Shown: piece by piece, positions 32,701-42,811 of the stretch
How positions within the stretch are numbered: position 1 is the stretch's first letter
How the letters are laid out: every line of letters begins with the position of its first letter
Origin: Kluyveromyces lactis
Taxonomy: Eukaryota; Ascomycota; Saccharomycetes; Saccharomycetales; Saccharomycetaceae
Assembly: GCF_000002515.2 (NCBI RefSeq)
Contig: NC_006039.1
Coordinates: forward strand, 1,550,001 to 1,614,000
DNA: 64,000 nucleotides
Reading direction: 5' to 3'
Program-made: the position numbers and the translations under genes
The notes under the pieces: generated by a model
Told to the model about the DNA's origin: nothing
The model's input: only the letters and a program-made list of their open reading frames with translations
Databases searched by the model: none

Positions 32701-35700
32701 CAGTAAGAAATCGTTCCAGGGTAAACCAGACGCTTCTGCTCGTCTTATGATTTCTTGAGGGCATCTCTTGAATTGCCTAAATGGTGAGTTCGTGGGCCAC
32801 ATTCTGCTATCGACGCATTTACAGATGGTAAGCAGAAGCTTGGTTAGTCTTGGCCATCCTTTTCTTAAGCACATTTCGAAGAGTGCTCTGAAAAGTCTAC
32901 CTGCGCTCTGAGAAATGTAAATCATATCCGCATTTAAAGCGAACCCCTCCAATCGTAATTTTGAAATGTACACCTGAAGTAGAATGTTTGCCTTGGCTAA
33001 TGAATCAGTAGCCTTCTCCTTGATCGGAATTGGACAACGCTCGACGAGTTTCTCTAATTCAGTTTTCTCTTCTTGTCTTACGGTAATGTTCTTAAACTCT
33101 TCTGACATAGCAAATATTCTCAGAATGTCGATCAAAGTGCTGTTTATTGTTAACTCCCGGTTGTATTTTGCAATTGACGAATAACTTATGTAGAAATGAG
33201 AGGATATTCTACCTAGCTCAGTTGGTTGTACCGACTTAGAAAGAGAGTCATAGTTTACAAGACCGTTATTCTGTAATAAATTCAACGCCGTATGCACAAT
33301 ATTTCTGTTGACTCTTATGAGCTCAGCATCACTCATGTCTCCTGAAGAACCTTGCAAGTTGTATAAATGAGGTGATTGCTTCATCCGTACTGATAAATAG
33401 GAATAACCCAACCAGTTAACTGCTTCATCTAGTGAGGTGACGTTACCTAGAACTATTTCAGCATTAAGATTATCAACAACTTTTGAAATCATTTGAGATT
33501 CTATAGGGAGTTGTTGGTTCAACACAGCGAGATAATAACGTACGTCTGATTGGTTTGTAATAATGATCCCTTCACCATTTACGTCGTATCTCGGCCTACC
33601 AGCTCTTCCTAACATTTGAAGGATATCTTGTGGGGGAAGCATGACCCAATCACTTTTCTCCGGTGAATACATTTCTGTACCTTTAATTATGACAGTGTGG
33701 GCAGGAAGGTTAACACCCCATGCTAAAGTTGCTGTGGAAACAAGAACTTTTAGCAAACCATCAGCAAAAAGGTCTTCGGATAAAGATCTATCATCCTTTG
33801 TAAGGCCTGCATGATGGATACCGAATCCATAAGGTATAAGGTCGGAGAGCGATCTATCAGTAGCATTACTGGATTCTGTCTTGAGGATTTCCAAGGAACC
33901 TTTATCGGTACCTTGGAACGCACTTATTTTATCTTCATTTATAAGTTTTTGAATAAGCCACCTAGCAGTTCTAGCAGTATCCTTTCTCGAATGAACGAAA
34001 ATGATAACTTGGTGTCCTTCTTTTGCGGCCTCCAATAATTTATCATAGCATGCCTGGTTCATGGCATTCTTCTTCTTTAAAGCATTTTTCTCAGTGATGC
34101 CACAATACTGTTGTGCTAAAGGACATGGCCTGAAAGTTGAATCAAAATAAAATAAGCCATTATCAGGAACATGAAGGAACTTGGCCACGTCAATGTAGTT
34201 TGGTAAAGTGGCAGAAAGTGCAACAAGCCTCGTAGGAATTTCTGCCGTTGTGTCCCGTAGAACCCTTGCTACTATTGATTCAATGACCGGACCTCTTTCA
34301 TCATGTAATAAATGGACCTCATCTATGATGATCAAACGTACGAGTTTGTGAAAGCTAGTGTCTGTTGATTTTCTTGTGATTACATCCCATTTTTCCGGAG
34401 TTGCTACTAAGAGTTGGGTTTCTTCGATTTGCTGCTTAGATAAGTTGGAATCACCTGTAAGCTCTGCTACCTTCACTCCAAAATGATGTAACCTTCTTTG
34501 AAATTCTCTGACTTGTTCTTGTACCAATGCCTTGAGCGGTGCGATATAAACCACTTTAAATTTTTTCAAATCGAAGGCATTTCTCTCTTCCCGATAGTAA
34601 TGGGACATTGCTCTTAGTACAGTCAACATTGCTACGTTAGTTTTACCAGCACCTGTGGGGGCACATAGTAATACATTAGCGTCTGTATTGAAAGCAGTGG
34701 GGTAGACCTCAGATTGAATTCTGTTTAGTGAAGTCGTTTCAGACGTAGGGAAAGCACTGCGAGCCCATTTCGGTAGGCTCTCGATCTGTACAAGCGGGAA
34801 ATTGTCATCAACCTTCTTGGGCGGGGGAACGTGAATTTCTTCATAGCTATCTTTGACTCTTTTGAATGAGTTTTCAGGTAACGAAATTTTCACGTCTGAC
34901 AAAAACTTGGTATTCTGCGATAATTTAAGGTCATCGAGGGCAATTACTTTGGGTTCATCTTCAGCTTCTATTTTTTGTTTTTTGGTTCCAACTTCTGGCT
35001 CTGAATTCAACTTTCTTTTAGCAGAATCAGGTTTCGCCTTATATGCTTCTACCAAGTGTGATAAATTTCTTTGTGCCATTTCCCCTAGAATTTCGTCAAT
35101 GTTCTCGTTCGCAGACCTCTGTAAGTTGTGACCCCAGTACAATGTCTCCCTATTTGAGACTATTAGCCTAATCAATTGTTTCGCATCAGGTCCGAAAATA
35201 TCGTGGAGATTTTGGGTCAGTTCCTCTTCAGAGATGTCGTTTGCGAGCAGGTCGTATACGTTATTGGCCATTTCCTGAACCTTTGTCTCTTCAATATTTT
35301 TCAGTTGTTTCCTGATCTTCCTCTGAAGATAAAATCCATCAATATCTTTGATATCTATTATTTCTTCCATGACAGCTGCACTCTGTATTTGCAAAGATTC
35401 TGAATTATTCATTATGTCACTTCGTACAGAAAAATTATCATTACTATTGTCTGTTTTTTCATTATAACCCGCTTCTTCATCGGCCTCTTCCCCTGCCACG
35501 TCATCTACAGCTTCTAGTAGAGCATTTGGTTCCTCTTCTTCTTCTGCTTCGTCATCATCTTCATTGGGATTTATCGCTACATTTACTGTTCTACCGGTAT
35601 CGGCGGATTCTGCGTAGTAATCAGAGATACTTTTCACGAGCTTTACAAGTGAGTTGAATGAAGCGTTGTCTAATTCAGTATCCAAAGCTACTTCAATAGT

Positions 35701-36201
35701 CTTTTTCTTGCTCTCTAGGTCTACACTTTCATCCTGCTTCAAAGTTACTATTATCAAATCTGTTGCGTCTACTATAATGGAATGCGGTATATCATCACCG
35801 AGTATCTCAGAACACCATGTAGTTATCTCATCGTATATCTCAGTATTTCTATCATCAGTCGGTATGTAGTTCAAAGACGTTATATCGTCAAGTACCGTGG
35901 TTCTGTCCAGCCTTGAGCTATTCGTCTGCTGAGGCGATGAGCTTTTCATACGCTTTTCGAATTCTTTCTCTGCTGTAGCACGCTCGTTATCTTCTAATCC
36001 GTTCTCCTTAACGGCAGATCCCATTTCAGTAAGCCTGATTCTACCAGACATAGACTTCGGCTGTGATATTTCCGCATCACGATGCACATCCGTCCTGTTC
36101 TCTATCAAACTTCTATCAGCGCGTAGTACCTGATTTGACATTTCATCATAACGGTAAATCTCTTTGATTTTCTGCTTTCTTTCTTTAGCATCTTCGGTCA
36201 T
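29752..36201 (-). CDS. BRR2: Spliceosomal U5 snRNP helicase Brr2
   Basis: Ski2-like RNA helicase that unwinds U4/U6 to activate the spliceosome and acts again in disassembly. The 2149 residues compare with 2163 in S. cerevisiae. The N-terminus (TEDAKERKQKIKEIYRYDEMSNQVL, RDAEISQPKSMSGRI) matches the family and fixes the start. It has two helicase cassettes. The first is catalytic, with Walker A APTGAGKT near residue 519, DEVH (IIDEVHLLHDERG) and QMLGRAGRPRYD. The second carries degenerate motifs, ATKGSGKT near 1365 and DDIH (IICDDIHEIG), as expected for a regulatory cassette. A Sec63 domain follows each. An acidic linker lies at about 210-245. It diverges from RAD24 and converges on RAD3, the S. 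cerevisiae neighbourhood of YER172C. Confidence 0.98.
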   Translation of the reverse strand: MTEDAKERKQKIKEIYRYDEMSNQVLRADRSLIENRTDVHRDAEISQPKSMSGRIRLTEMGSAVKENGLEDNERATAEKEFEKRMKSSSPQQTNSSRLDRTTVLDDITSLNYIPTDDRNTEIYDEITTWCSEILGDDIPHSIIVDATDLIIVTLKQDESVDLESKKKTIEVALDTELDNASFNSLVKLVKSISDYYAESADTGRTVNVAINPNEDDDEAEEEEEPNALLEAVDDVAGEEADEEAGYNEKTDNSNDNFSVRSDIMNNSESLQIQSAAVMEEIIDIKDIDGFYLQRKIRKQLKNIEETKVQEMANNVYDLLANDISEEELTQNLHDIFGPDAKQLIRLIVSNRETLYWGHNLQRSANENIDEILGEMAQRNLSHLVEAYKAKPDSAKRKLNSEPEVGTKKQKIEAEDEPKVIALDDLKLSQNTKFLSDVKISLPENSFKRVKDSYEEIHVPPPKKVDDNFPLVQIESLPKWARSAFPTSETTSLNRIQSEVYPTAFNTDANVLLCAPTGAGKTNVAMLTVLRAMSHYYREERNAFDLKKFKVVYIAPLKALVQEQVREFQRRLHHFGVKVAELTGDSNLSKQQIEETQLLVATPEKWDVITRKSTDTSFHKLVRLIIIDEVHLLHDERGPVIESIVARVLRDTTAEIPTRLVALSATLPNYIDVAKFLHVPDNGLFYFDSTFRPCPLAQQYCGITEKNALKKKNAMNQACYDKLLEAAKEGHQVIIFVHSRKDTARTARWLIQKLINEDKISAFQGTDKGSLEILKTESSNATDRSLSDLIPYGFGIHHAGLTKDDRSLSEDLFADGLLKVLVSTATLAWGVNLPAHTVIIKGTEMYSPEKSDWVMLPPQDILQMLGRAGRPRYDVNGEGIIITNQSDVRYYLAVLNQQLPIESQMISKVVDNLNAEIVLGNVTSLDEAVNWLGYSYLSVRMKQSPHLYNLQGSSGDMSDAELIRVNRNIVHTALNLLQNNGLVNYDSLSKSVQPTELGRISSHFYISYSSIAKYNRELTINSTLIDILRIFAMSEEFKNITVRQEEKTELEKLVERCPIPIKEKATDSLAKANILLQVYISKLRLEGFALNADMIYISQSAGRLFRALFEMCLRKGWPRLTKLLLTICKCVDSRMWPTNSPFRQFKRCPQEIIRRAEASGLPWNDFLLLKNAHEVGEALRSPKNGKVAFDLLQRFPKIGIHCAMQPVTNSLLRFELELQPTWIWDLDSSSYSETFLVLVEDTDGEQTIYHETLHVGRNAINSIVYLDFVVFLKQKMLPPNYFVSVISEKWLNCEYKIPVILSEIKLPKPFPPAISVSDSIKKSTKELQIDEFEALYNFHSFNKVQTEVFDTLYHETENALICATKGSGKTIMAELSLLNHWREGRGRAIYICPFKTKITELLKNWKKRFSHLAGGKLINAFSGNLQHDQKQLAQSHLILATPNEFEYLSRRWPERKNIQRIELIICDDIHEIGNEIIGPMYEIIITRMIFIATQLEKNIRIVGLGTPLANAKDFGEWLGAKKSSIFNFTALERQTPLTVDIETSILVKSPTSNRMALTEIVESSNRVASPDETITVFVTDRYECVSFATELVGLAVAKGIDLLRAEESSLHSYLNKVQDSNLKTLLQSGIGILYQGMHYSDRNVVRKLHEYKVISILVASRDCCFDAPSSSFVFVTTTQYFEGRENRYIDYPVNTILEMMGTAFTASNKQQAHAKLITTMQRKEYYKKFLCDGLPTESSLPYHVIDLLTTEFANQTLETKQDCIDLLTYTYLYRRIHANPSFYGIQDVTADEISSYLTELVEEAVTTMKETELISVEGEANDSTEIAEEVISPNNACLISAIHAVSCLTICNFSRAASRSLRMSGILEILSSSEEFKTLPLRLHDIKPLRKLYDISPLKLSSEFDPRSTTAKVFVLLQAHFSGLHLPMDLSLDLSEILSKAPSLAGTMVDILSMNGYLNATTAMDLSQMIVQGVWDTDSPLKQIPFFDTDILEKCKNHNVETVYDVMALEDEEREDIITLPENKLNKVAEFVNSYPNIELKYALDMSAPMKPHDKKMVTVTVSRDEEPETLNVSSKSLPHEKTEAWWIFIGEKSSRQLYAIRKIALTKMTQDYELEIELEDPGDHELTIWCVCDSYLDADKEVTFNVNIA

Positions 36202-36563
36202 CTCTCTGTCTAAGTATGTACCTTATCAGTACTGACTATTGCTTGATTTCAACTCGCTCTATGTGCATTTTAGATACCACATCTAAGCTATACGATGTTA
36301 TTCCATTCATATAATTCATATTCGACTAGCAAATATCAAATGGAATGCTTAATTTCAATGTGCGGGTAAGCTAGATATTTCCACAGTCAGAGATTAGCAC
36401 TCAATATAAGAGAATACAGATTGAAGAGAGGTAAACTACTCTTAATACCAAATTATATACCGAATAGCTCGCCAAGACGGAGCTCGGCCGTTTTGCAGAA
36501 TTGAACTAAACGACATTACATTTATTTTCGTCATAAATTGAGGAATTTTAATGATGTTATAGC
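36202..36563. other. BRR2-RAD24 divergent promoter region
   Basis: 362 bp between divergent genes. No motif stands out enough to name, and no gene was found. Confidence 0.7.
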
Positions 36564-38510
36564 ATGTCAACTCCTAGTTTGAAACGATCTATCAGTGAAA
36601 TCAGCGATAGGATAAGCAGAGCATCCCCAAGAAAGGATAAGAAGGTGAAACGATCATCTACGTCGGTTCCTTCCTTTCCTTACACGAATTTGGATCATGT
36701 GGATTTGACACGACCTAGTGGAGAACGGACGTTGCCAAGTGAGCTGCAATGGTATGACAAATTTAGTCCGAAGAGAGTTGATGACATCGCATTGCATAAG
36801 AAGAAGATAGAGGAAGTACGGTATTATTTAGAGGGTATGGTCTCAGGGAAATCAGATGAACGGATTCTTCTGTTAAGTGGGCCTGCAGGTTGTTCTAAAA
36901 GTACTTGTGTTAAGCTTATAAGCGATGAGATAGTGCCTCGTTATAGAGCTACGTCAGGACTCACAGTGAGTGGAAGGGAAGTTCCGAATTTTACAGAATA
37001 TCTTACAGATATGAGTAGCGTTTCACCATCTGAGTCGTTTGATGATTTTTTGCTTCAATCTAAGTACTTAATCGGTAGGAATTTGTCAGTACTTCTTGTC
37101 GAAGATCTGCCGAATGTTTTCCACGAGTCAACGTTGAAAAGGTTCAGGGAGAGTATTCTCTCGTGGCTCTTTGCTTCTGATCGTCTACCACCACTGGTGA
37201 TTTGTCTTACTGAATGTCAACTACTGGACTCGAATTCTACTAATTCATCATTTGGAATAGATTCTACCTTCATTTCAGAAACAATCTTGGGCAAAGATAT
37301 CTTGATGCACCCGTTGTTGCATCGAATTAAGTTTAATCCCATCAATGCAACATTAATGACGAAGCATTTAAAGCAGATAATACAGAAAGTTAGAAGAGAA
37401 ATCCCCTCAGAGAAATACCAAAGAAGTGGCACTTTCATTAAGAACCTTGCATCTAGTACAGGTGATATTCGATCTGGCATCGCGGCATTACAATTCTGGT
37501 GCACTTCTAGCTTTGATGAAACTAATAGTATTTTCACGAGAGAAAGTTCAACAAGTTATTTCCATGGTATTGGTAAGGTAATATATGGATCGAAGGATAA
37601 TGAAAATGATAGGTATATGATAAATGAGCTTGTTGACGGCGGAACAATTGCCAATGACACGTTCAAATTGGGTATCCTGGAGAATTTCTCTAAATTAAAC
37701 AAATCACAGTTCCCGCTGCACTATGCTGCAGATGTTGTGGACACATTGAGTATAACGGACACACTACGACCTCTAGAAGAAGAACCTCTGTATTATTGTC
37801 TTGGGAAAGTTAGAAATATTTCTAGCGATGTGAAAAGTTCCAATCACAGCGTACATGGTCAAGCAAACTTTCCAAGAGAGTATAAGATGGTTCAGGAACA
37901 AAAGAGGTTTCAATTTCAATTGCAGGATTTCATTGCTGTTGAATTTTACAAATACCACTCCTTGTGGTCCACCAAAGACGCGGTTCTTTATGGGAGTTAT
38001 TTTGGTCCTGAAATACGTAAATTCCTATCATTTAAGGCGAAGTCTTTGAAATATTATATTGATTCGTTGAAACCTACCACAGAACAATATAATGATTATA
38101 TGTCTAAGTATAGGAGATTATTGACGATAGACGATCTTGACATCTTGGAAAGAGTTGGTGGTGAAATGAGGATGATGCATGCAACTTCTGAATTAACGAC
38201 TAGTTTAGATGATTCTAAGAGCGAAAATTTAGCATTAACCAATGAACGGAACTTGGAAAAACTGAAATCTTTGCAGAAGCAGTCGCTCCTAGACGAGGAC
38301 CCCTCTACTTTACCAGATAACCATGATTTCAAAGATGATCCGATAGTGGATTCAGACAGCGAGCCAGCTATCGGTCTGGAAGTAGAAGAGGGTGACTCTG
38401 AACTTTACGAAATTTTGTCCCAAAGGCCAAAACAAACGAAGTTCAATGGCACTCAGAACTCAATTAATGAAGACGTTCCTCTATCTGATTCTGATATAGA
38501 GAACCTATAG
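36564..38510 (+). CDS. RAD24: DNA damage checkpoint clamp loader Rad24
   Basis: Large subunit of the RFC-like complex that loads the Rad17-Mec3-Ddc1 (9-1-1) clamp at damaged or recombining DNA, in mitosis and meiosis. The 648 residues compare with 659 in S. cerevisiae. A basic Ser-rich N-terminus precedes the AAA+ core. LQWYDKFSPKRVDDIALHKKK is the RFC-type entry motif, and Walker A is GPAGCSKST near residues 105-113, followed by a sensor region with LLVEDLPNVFHE. The C-terminus is acidic (DSDSEPAIGLEVEEGDSE) and ends SDSDIENL. The position next to BRR2 matches YER173W. Confidence 0.95.
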   Translation: MSTPSLKRSISEISDRISRASPRKDKKVKRSSTSVPSFPYTNLDHVDLTRPSGERTLPSELQWYDKFSPKRVDDIALHKKKIEEVRYYLEGMVSGKSDERILLLSGPAGCSKSTCVKLISDEIVPRYRATSGLTVSGREVPNFTEYLTDMSSVSPSESFDDFLLQSKYLIGRNLSVLLVEDLPNVFHESTLKRFRESILSWLFASDRLPPLVICLTECQLLDSNSTNSSFGIDSTFISETILGKDILMHPLLHRIKFNPINATLMTKHLKQIIQKVRREIPSEKYQRSGTFIKNLASSTGDIRSGIAALQFWCTSSFDETNSIFTRESSTSYFHGIGKVIYGSKDNENDRYMINELVDGGTIANDTFKLGILENFSKLNKSQFPLHYAADVVDTLSITDTLRPLEEEPLYYCLGKVRNISSDVKSSNHSVHGQANFPREYKMVQEQKRFQFQLQDFIAVEFYKYHSLWSTKDAVLYGSYFGPEIRKFLSFKAKSLKYYIDSLKPTTEQYNDYMSKYRRLLTIDDLDILERVGGEMRMMHATSELTTSLDDSKSENLALTNERNLEKLKSLQKQSLLDEDPSTLPDNHDFKDDPIVDSDSEPAIGLEVEEGDSELYEILSQRPKQTKFNGTQNSINEDVPLSDSDIENL

Positions 38511-38950
38511 GAATACTTGTTATATCAACACCCCCAACTCGTTTATGAAATTGCATTTATCATTTAATCAGATGTTTTTTATTACTAATGTTACTATTCT
38601 ATTAAAAAGACATAGATAAAAATAAATAAGTGAGAAGCATACGTTGTTACTGTGACATGGTACACGTTGTTAACATTCGAGACTCAAACATAGCGCTGCA
38701 AGCCAGTTAACGACTCATTGTTTTCAGTGTGCTTGTTCGTTTACTTTTTCGTGGTTGCAAATCAACGAATGTTTCGAGACCCTACCAGAGATATTCAGTG
38801 GCTTCCAATTATGGGAAGAGCAGACCGCAATAATTATTAACGTTGTGTGTGCAAGCAGCTCTGCTCTAATAAAATATTAGCGTAGTGCAACAAAATTCTC
38901 TGTTAGGTCGTTATAGCTATTTTCGTTTTGATGCAAGTTAGCGGGTCAAC
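38511..38950. other. RAD24-GRX convergent intergenic region
   Basis: 440 bp of 3'-end sequence for converging genes. I see no gene or clear site. Confidence 0.7.
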
Positions 38951-39745
38951 TTATGCTGACAGAGTGTGTTGAAAAAACTCTGGATCTTCCTCTAATGACT
39001 CCTTGATGATATCCAAACCTCCTTGGAATTCACCATTGATATATAGCTGTGGGAAAGTTGGCCAGTCAGAAAATTTCTTCAAACCTTGTCTAACGTTCTC
39101 ATCCTTCAAAATATCGAAGAACCCAAATCTGATTTGATGTTCTCTCAATATTCCAACCATCTGTCTAGAAAAGCCACACTTTGGCTCGGATGGTGTACCC
39201 TTCATAAACAGCATAACAGGTGCAGCTTGTGTAAGTTTTTTTAGCCTTTCGCCCAACTGTTCTTCTGTTTCTTCTTGCTCTTCGTTATCTTCACCCAATG
39301 GTGACCCTGGGCCAACATTAGAAACGTTTTCCGTTCTAGAAGAAGCGACATTGGAACCAGCTCCATTATCAGCAGAAGAATTAGCCGCACCAGATTCGTT
39401 ATCGTCAGTACCAGAAGCGTTCAATTGGTTCAAAATAGCAACAAATTCCTTTGGATCAGCACCCGACATTTCTCTCAATATCGTTCCGCTTTTAATGAAG
39501 ATGAAATAAGGCACAGATGAAACTTCGAAAAGCTCAGAGATTTCAACTTGTTCCTCAGCAGAAATACTCAAGAATACAACATCCTTATTGCAACGTTCTT
39601 CACTTAGAGCTTCCACAACTTTTCCAACGGCAACACATGGCTCGGCCCAACTGGTATAGAAATACAATACCAATAGCTTGTCACCCGCCTTAGTAGTAGT
39701 CAACTCAGTAAATTGATCCTGAGAAGTAATATCAATAACACCCAT
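38951..39745 (-). CDS. GRX3: Monothiol glutaredoxin, Grx3/Grx4 type
   Basis: Cytosolic/nuclear CGFS glutaredoxin that carries a glutathione-ligated [2Fe-2S] cluster, delivers iron and signals iron status to the regulator Aft1. The 264 residues hold an N-terminal thioredoxin-like domain with WAEPC (33-37, single cysteine in place of WCGPC), a low-complexity Ser/Asn/acidic linker (about 112-165), and a C-terminal glutaredoxin domain with CGFS (190-193) and the GSH-binding [16 protein letters not shown] segment. It sits between RAD24 and the TMT1-type gene, as does GRX4 (YER174C); the ohnolog GRX3 (YDR098C) lies in the other paralogous region. This probably represents the single ancestor. Confidence 0.95.
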   Translation of the reverse strand: MGVIDITSQDQFTELTTTKAGDKLLVLYFYTSWAEPCVAVGKVVEALSEERCNKDVVFLSISAEEQVEISELFEVSSVPYFIFIKSGTILREMSGADPKEFVAILNQLNASGTDDNESGAANSSADNGAGSNVASSRTENVSNVGPGSPLGEDNEEQEETEEQLGERLKKLTQAAPVMLFMKGTPSEPKCGFSRQMVGILREHQIRFGFFDILKDENVRQGLKKFSDWPTFPQLYINGEFQGGLDIIKESLEEDPEFFQHTLSA

Positions 39746-40735
39746 ATTTAGTTTGATGGAGCAAAAAATAAGATGTGCTCTTGAAATGGTTTGTCAGAAA
39801 CGGTTCGTTGAACTATAGTCGAAAAGAAAAAAAACTACCCTCGTAGAATAGCTCTCCCGCCAGTTTAGATTAATAGATACTAGATTATCACTGAAGTTGT
39901 TCTAGTCGCACAGAGTCTTTTATAATCGTGCTCTGTAACCCTTTAAACGATGTGTTATGTATAAAGCCCAAATTTTGTTCAGAATGCTTGAAATATTTCA
40001 CTAATTTCAATATTTCACAGTTTCACCCAGAGTACGCAAAAGACAACAGACGAAAGAGATGAGATGAGGAATGTGAAAACATGCGTCGTCAGCACCGGTT
40101 GAAGTTAAATTACATGAATTTCAACTAATTCCGTGCATTTACCATTAGTGTAGTGTCTTGCTAATGTTTGAACAAAAATACAGATATCTTGCTTATATAT
40201 ATACATATATATATATATTCAATACGTATTGATAAGAGAGGTACCAACGGACCATAGAAGGCACTGCTGAATAATGAAGCGTAATGTTTTACAAGTATGA
40301 CCAACTCAGCGTACTATAAAGGGCCAATTTGTGATGTAGAAATTAACACCTGTTTTAGAAGGCATCTAAGTACACACCCTATAATTACCCATGAACCTCA
40401 CCCAGTTTATTCGAGATTTTCTTCGTGGGTGTTAGTGAGTCTGTTGATATGGCCACACTGGTGGGAAGTTAGCTCAGGAAACTCAGCGGTGGAATTATTC
40501 GTAGCTCGCCTCAATACCAGGAATCGGCTTCAGTTTATTTTCTTGGCATTTTACAGGTGGTGTATGTGGGTGTCACAGCCTTCGCTGTCTTTTGGCACTT
40601 AGTAAGCAGTTGTTTCTTTGATATCATTGGTTGGATCGGAGAAATGATTTTGAGATGAGTGGAAAGTGTATCGGAAATAACAGTTTATGACGGTAAACCG
40701 GATAAACATGGATGGTGGTGGATTTGGCTTGTGCA
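39746..40735. other. GRX-TMT1 intergenic region
   Basis: 990 bp between two minus-strand genes: GRX promoter on the left, TMT1 3' region on the right. It holds GAGATGAGATGAGG (40056-40069) and a TA microsatellite (about 40194-40219). ATG-started ORFs at 40297-40602 and 40659-40904 show no family resemblance or codon signature, and I do not call them. Confidence 0.7.
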
Positions 40736-41629
40736 CTACTTGCGGCGCGCGAGTAAAGCTACCGTCTTCCAGGCAACACGAACCAAGTCATGTGACTTCA
40801 ATCCTGTGTGTTTGTATACCTTATTCAAGAATATAGTTCTTGGGTTTATTGCGTTGATGGATCCATCGTTTTGTTTCTGGTGCAGTTGTTGCCACTTGTG
40901 GTAGCTACTCCATGTCGTTGTATACTTGTCGAACGCTTCAAGCGTCATTGTCTTTTCCATAATTAATGGGGTGTTTTTGTTATCTTGGGATCTAATGTCG
41001 TGTCTCCAGAGATTGATATCAGTGAACCATTTCTCAGAAGGAGGCAATTGAGGATATAGATCCCTTAATCTTTGTCTACCGGGTTGTTGCCAGTATGGTC
41101 CCAAACCGAACGGAGCATCTCCGTATTGTAACTTTTCAATCTCATCGTCAAGTTCAGGAAAATCGACGAATGCGGGATCTACGTAGCCCCAAACCGCTAA
41201 GGTTCCTTGACTTGGTAAGATCTTGGCTACTTGTCCCAAAATAGTATCCCAATCCATCCAGTGAGCGCATTCGGCCATCGTTATCAAGTCTGGTACCTGC
41301 TTTGAACTAGGATTAAATGGGTCACGTGATATAATGTCATCCAATTCCCCATTGTAAACAACGAATTTAACCGAGTTATCTACCTCGATGGCACGCCCTT
41401 TAGCCTTTTCAATCATTGGCTCAGAAATGTCTGCTCCAATGACCCTTTTGAATGAGAGATTCCTACTGATGTCGAAGGTGGCAGTACCTGGACCGCAGCC
41501 CACATCGATAACAAGGTTTCGATTTCCTTTATGGAACTCATTCAGGGTGCGATACCATTCTGGAGGATAACTAGGCCGAAAATTGGAATAATCTCCAGCG
41601 TTGAAATCTGTCTTGGTAAACTCACTCAT
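40736..41629 (-). CDS. TMT1: SAM-dependent methyltransferase, Tmt1/Crg1 family
   Basis: S. cerevisiae Tmt1 (YER175C) methylates trans-aconitate and 3-isopropylmalate. The order GRX4-TMT1 is kept here, which supports the name. The start is the ATG at 41629 (297 residues against 299); the frame upstream reaches only a TTG. The N-terminus SEFTKTDFNAGDYSNFRPSYP is family-typical. SAM-binding motif I is LVIDVGCGPGTATFD, with GADIS as the acidic loop. The ITMAECAHWMDWD and GTLAVWGY segments correspond to Tmt1 substrate-site motifs. The homologous Crg1 (cantharidin resistance) is an alternative specificity that sequence alone cannot exclude. Confidence 0.82.
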   Translation of the reverse strand: MSEFTKTDFNAGDYSNFRPSYPPEWYRTLNEFHKGNRNLVIDVGCGPGTATFDISRNLSFKRVIGADISEPMIEKAKGRAIEVDNSVKFVVYNGELDDIISRDPFNPSSKQVPDLITMAECAHWMDWDTILGQVAKILPSQGTLAVWGYVDPAFVDFPELDDEIEKLQYGDAPFGLGPYWQQPGRQRLRDLYPQLPPSEKWFTDINLWRHDIRSQDNKNTPLIMEKTMTLEAFDKYTTTWSSYHKWQQLHQKQNDGSINAINPRTIFLNKVYKHTGLKSHDLVRVAWKTVALLARRK

Positions 41630-42132
41630 TGATACGTGTCGAATCAAGATCAATTTCTTTGGAATAGGGTTGAACTGCCCTATAAAGTAAGTTTACTCAA
41701 CTAGTGTCAAACAAATCAACAAAAAATGAGAGTATAAGACAAAAATAGACTATACCTTTACTAGCTTATTGACAGTTTAGTAACTTTTCAGCTTCCGAAT
41801 TCATAAAAGAGCCTATTCAAACTTACTTAATACAAGCTTTTCAAGCCGAACTAATCTATATCAGATGTGTTTTTATAAGATGAAAGGATTGCAGAGGACT
41901 AATACGTTGAAATTAAGGTTCTTAAAAAAACAGATTGGAGATTTACGTGTCATCATAAGTTTGAATAGAATTACGGAATATTAAAAACATCTAAACCAGT
42001 ACCACTCACCACTATAATTCCCAGAAAAGTGATTATTTGGTGTTGCATTGGAGAAGACACACATTTTGTTTCCGACGGTCATATATCTATTACAGTACCT
42101 TGGTAGTTAATAAGAGGAGAAACTAAAAAAAG
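41630..42132. other. TMT1 upstream region to tRNA-Gln
   Basis: 503 bp. It holds the TMT1 promoter and, just before the tRNA, the A-run that is the tRNA's terminator on the other strand. It lies at the junction between the two S. cerevisiae-defined synteny blocks. No gene or LTR was seen. Confidence 0.7.
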
Positions 42133-42204
42133 AGGTCCTACCCGGATTCGAACCGGGGTTGTTCGGATCAAAACCGAAAGTGATAACCACTACACTATAG
42201 AACC
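42133..42204 (-). tRNA. tRNA-Gln (anticodon TTG)
   Basis: 72-nt gene reading GGTTCTATAGTGTAGTGG at its 5' end, with anticodon loop TTTTGAT (TTG) and a GGTTCGAATCC B box. The acceptor stem GGTTCTA/TAGGACC pairs, with one G-T. It has no intron. A T7 run follows at 42125-42131 on the transcribed strand as Pol III terminator. It decodes CAA. Confidence 0.97.
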
Positions 42205-42615
42205 GAAATTCTTACGAAGGCGCCAAAAAACACTGGTTTCAAATTGCGGGCAGTAGCATGTCTTCAGCCAACTGCCCTCTCTCATTCACAAAATTAGGTT
42301 CGCATATTCACCACACATAGATCCAACAAATGGGAAATTAAATTGTAGCCTTTGTAGCTTGTTAAATCTAAAATAACGTTACCTCTTTTCTTTCCATTAT
42401 TATTCAGACATTTTCATTTAAATAATTGCTGTCTTTATTTTAATTGTTAAATGTCCAAACTAACTCACAAATGTTCTAATTCACAAAGCAACTTCGGCTA
42501 AGGTCAAACTTATAGTGAAAATTACTTCAGTTAGTGCATTAGATGCTGATGAGTGAACGGCAGAGCATAGTATGCTTCACTTAGCTTGTTCCAAAAAAAA
42601 AAGTAAAAAAACAAA
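42205..42615. other. Spacer between tRNA-Gln and tRNA-Val
   Basis: 411 bp. No ORF, LTR or repeat was recognised, although tRNA flanks are common transposon targets in yeasts. Confidence 0.65.
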
Positions 42616-42689
42616 TGATTTCGCCCAGGATCGAACTGGGGACGTTCTGCGTGTTAAGCAGATGCCATAACCGACTAGACCACGAAACC
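42616..42689 (-). tRNA. tRNA-Val (anticodon AAC)
   Basis: 74-nt gene beginning GGTTTCGTGGTCTAGTCGG, anticodon AAC in CTTAACA, B box AGTTCGATCC, ending CGAAATCA. As far as I can recall it is the same as S. cerevisiae tRNA-Val(AAC). It has no intron. Two T-runs follow on the transcribed strand (42592-42610) as terminators. Confidence 0.97.
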
Positions 42690-42788
42690 AACTTGTTGAA
42701 ATACGAACATATTGACCGGACCACATCAGGCACTCAATATCACTTGGAAACTACACCCCCCGCCCCTGCAATATGAAACATAAAGGAG

Positions 42789-42796
42789 TATAAATA
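42789..42796 (+). promoter_or_regulatory. TATA box of REC102
   Basis: TATAAATA lies 153 bp before the REC102 ATG and immediately upstream of the URS1 element. Early meiotic genes typically pair a TATA box with URS1. Confidence 0.5.
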
Positions 42797-42802
42797 AAAA
42801 GC

Positions 42803-42811
42803 TCGGCGGCA
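42803..42811 (+). promoter_or_regulatory. URS1 (Ume6-type) element of REC102
   Basis: TCGGCGGCA matches the URS1 core TCGGCGGCT bound by Ume6, which represses early meiotic genes in growth and activates them with Ime1. It lies 138 bp before the REC102 ATG, a typical distance, and independently supports a meiotic role for the gene. Confidence 0.7.

Noticed and set aside
40297-40904. Two plus-strand ORFs of 101 and 81 codons between GRX and TMT1
   Set aside because: No recognisable domain, atypical composition, and the second overlaps TMT1 on the other strand.
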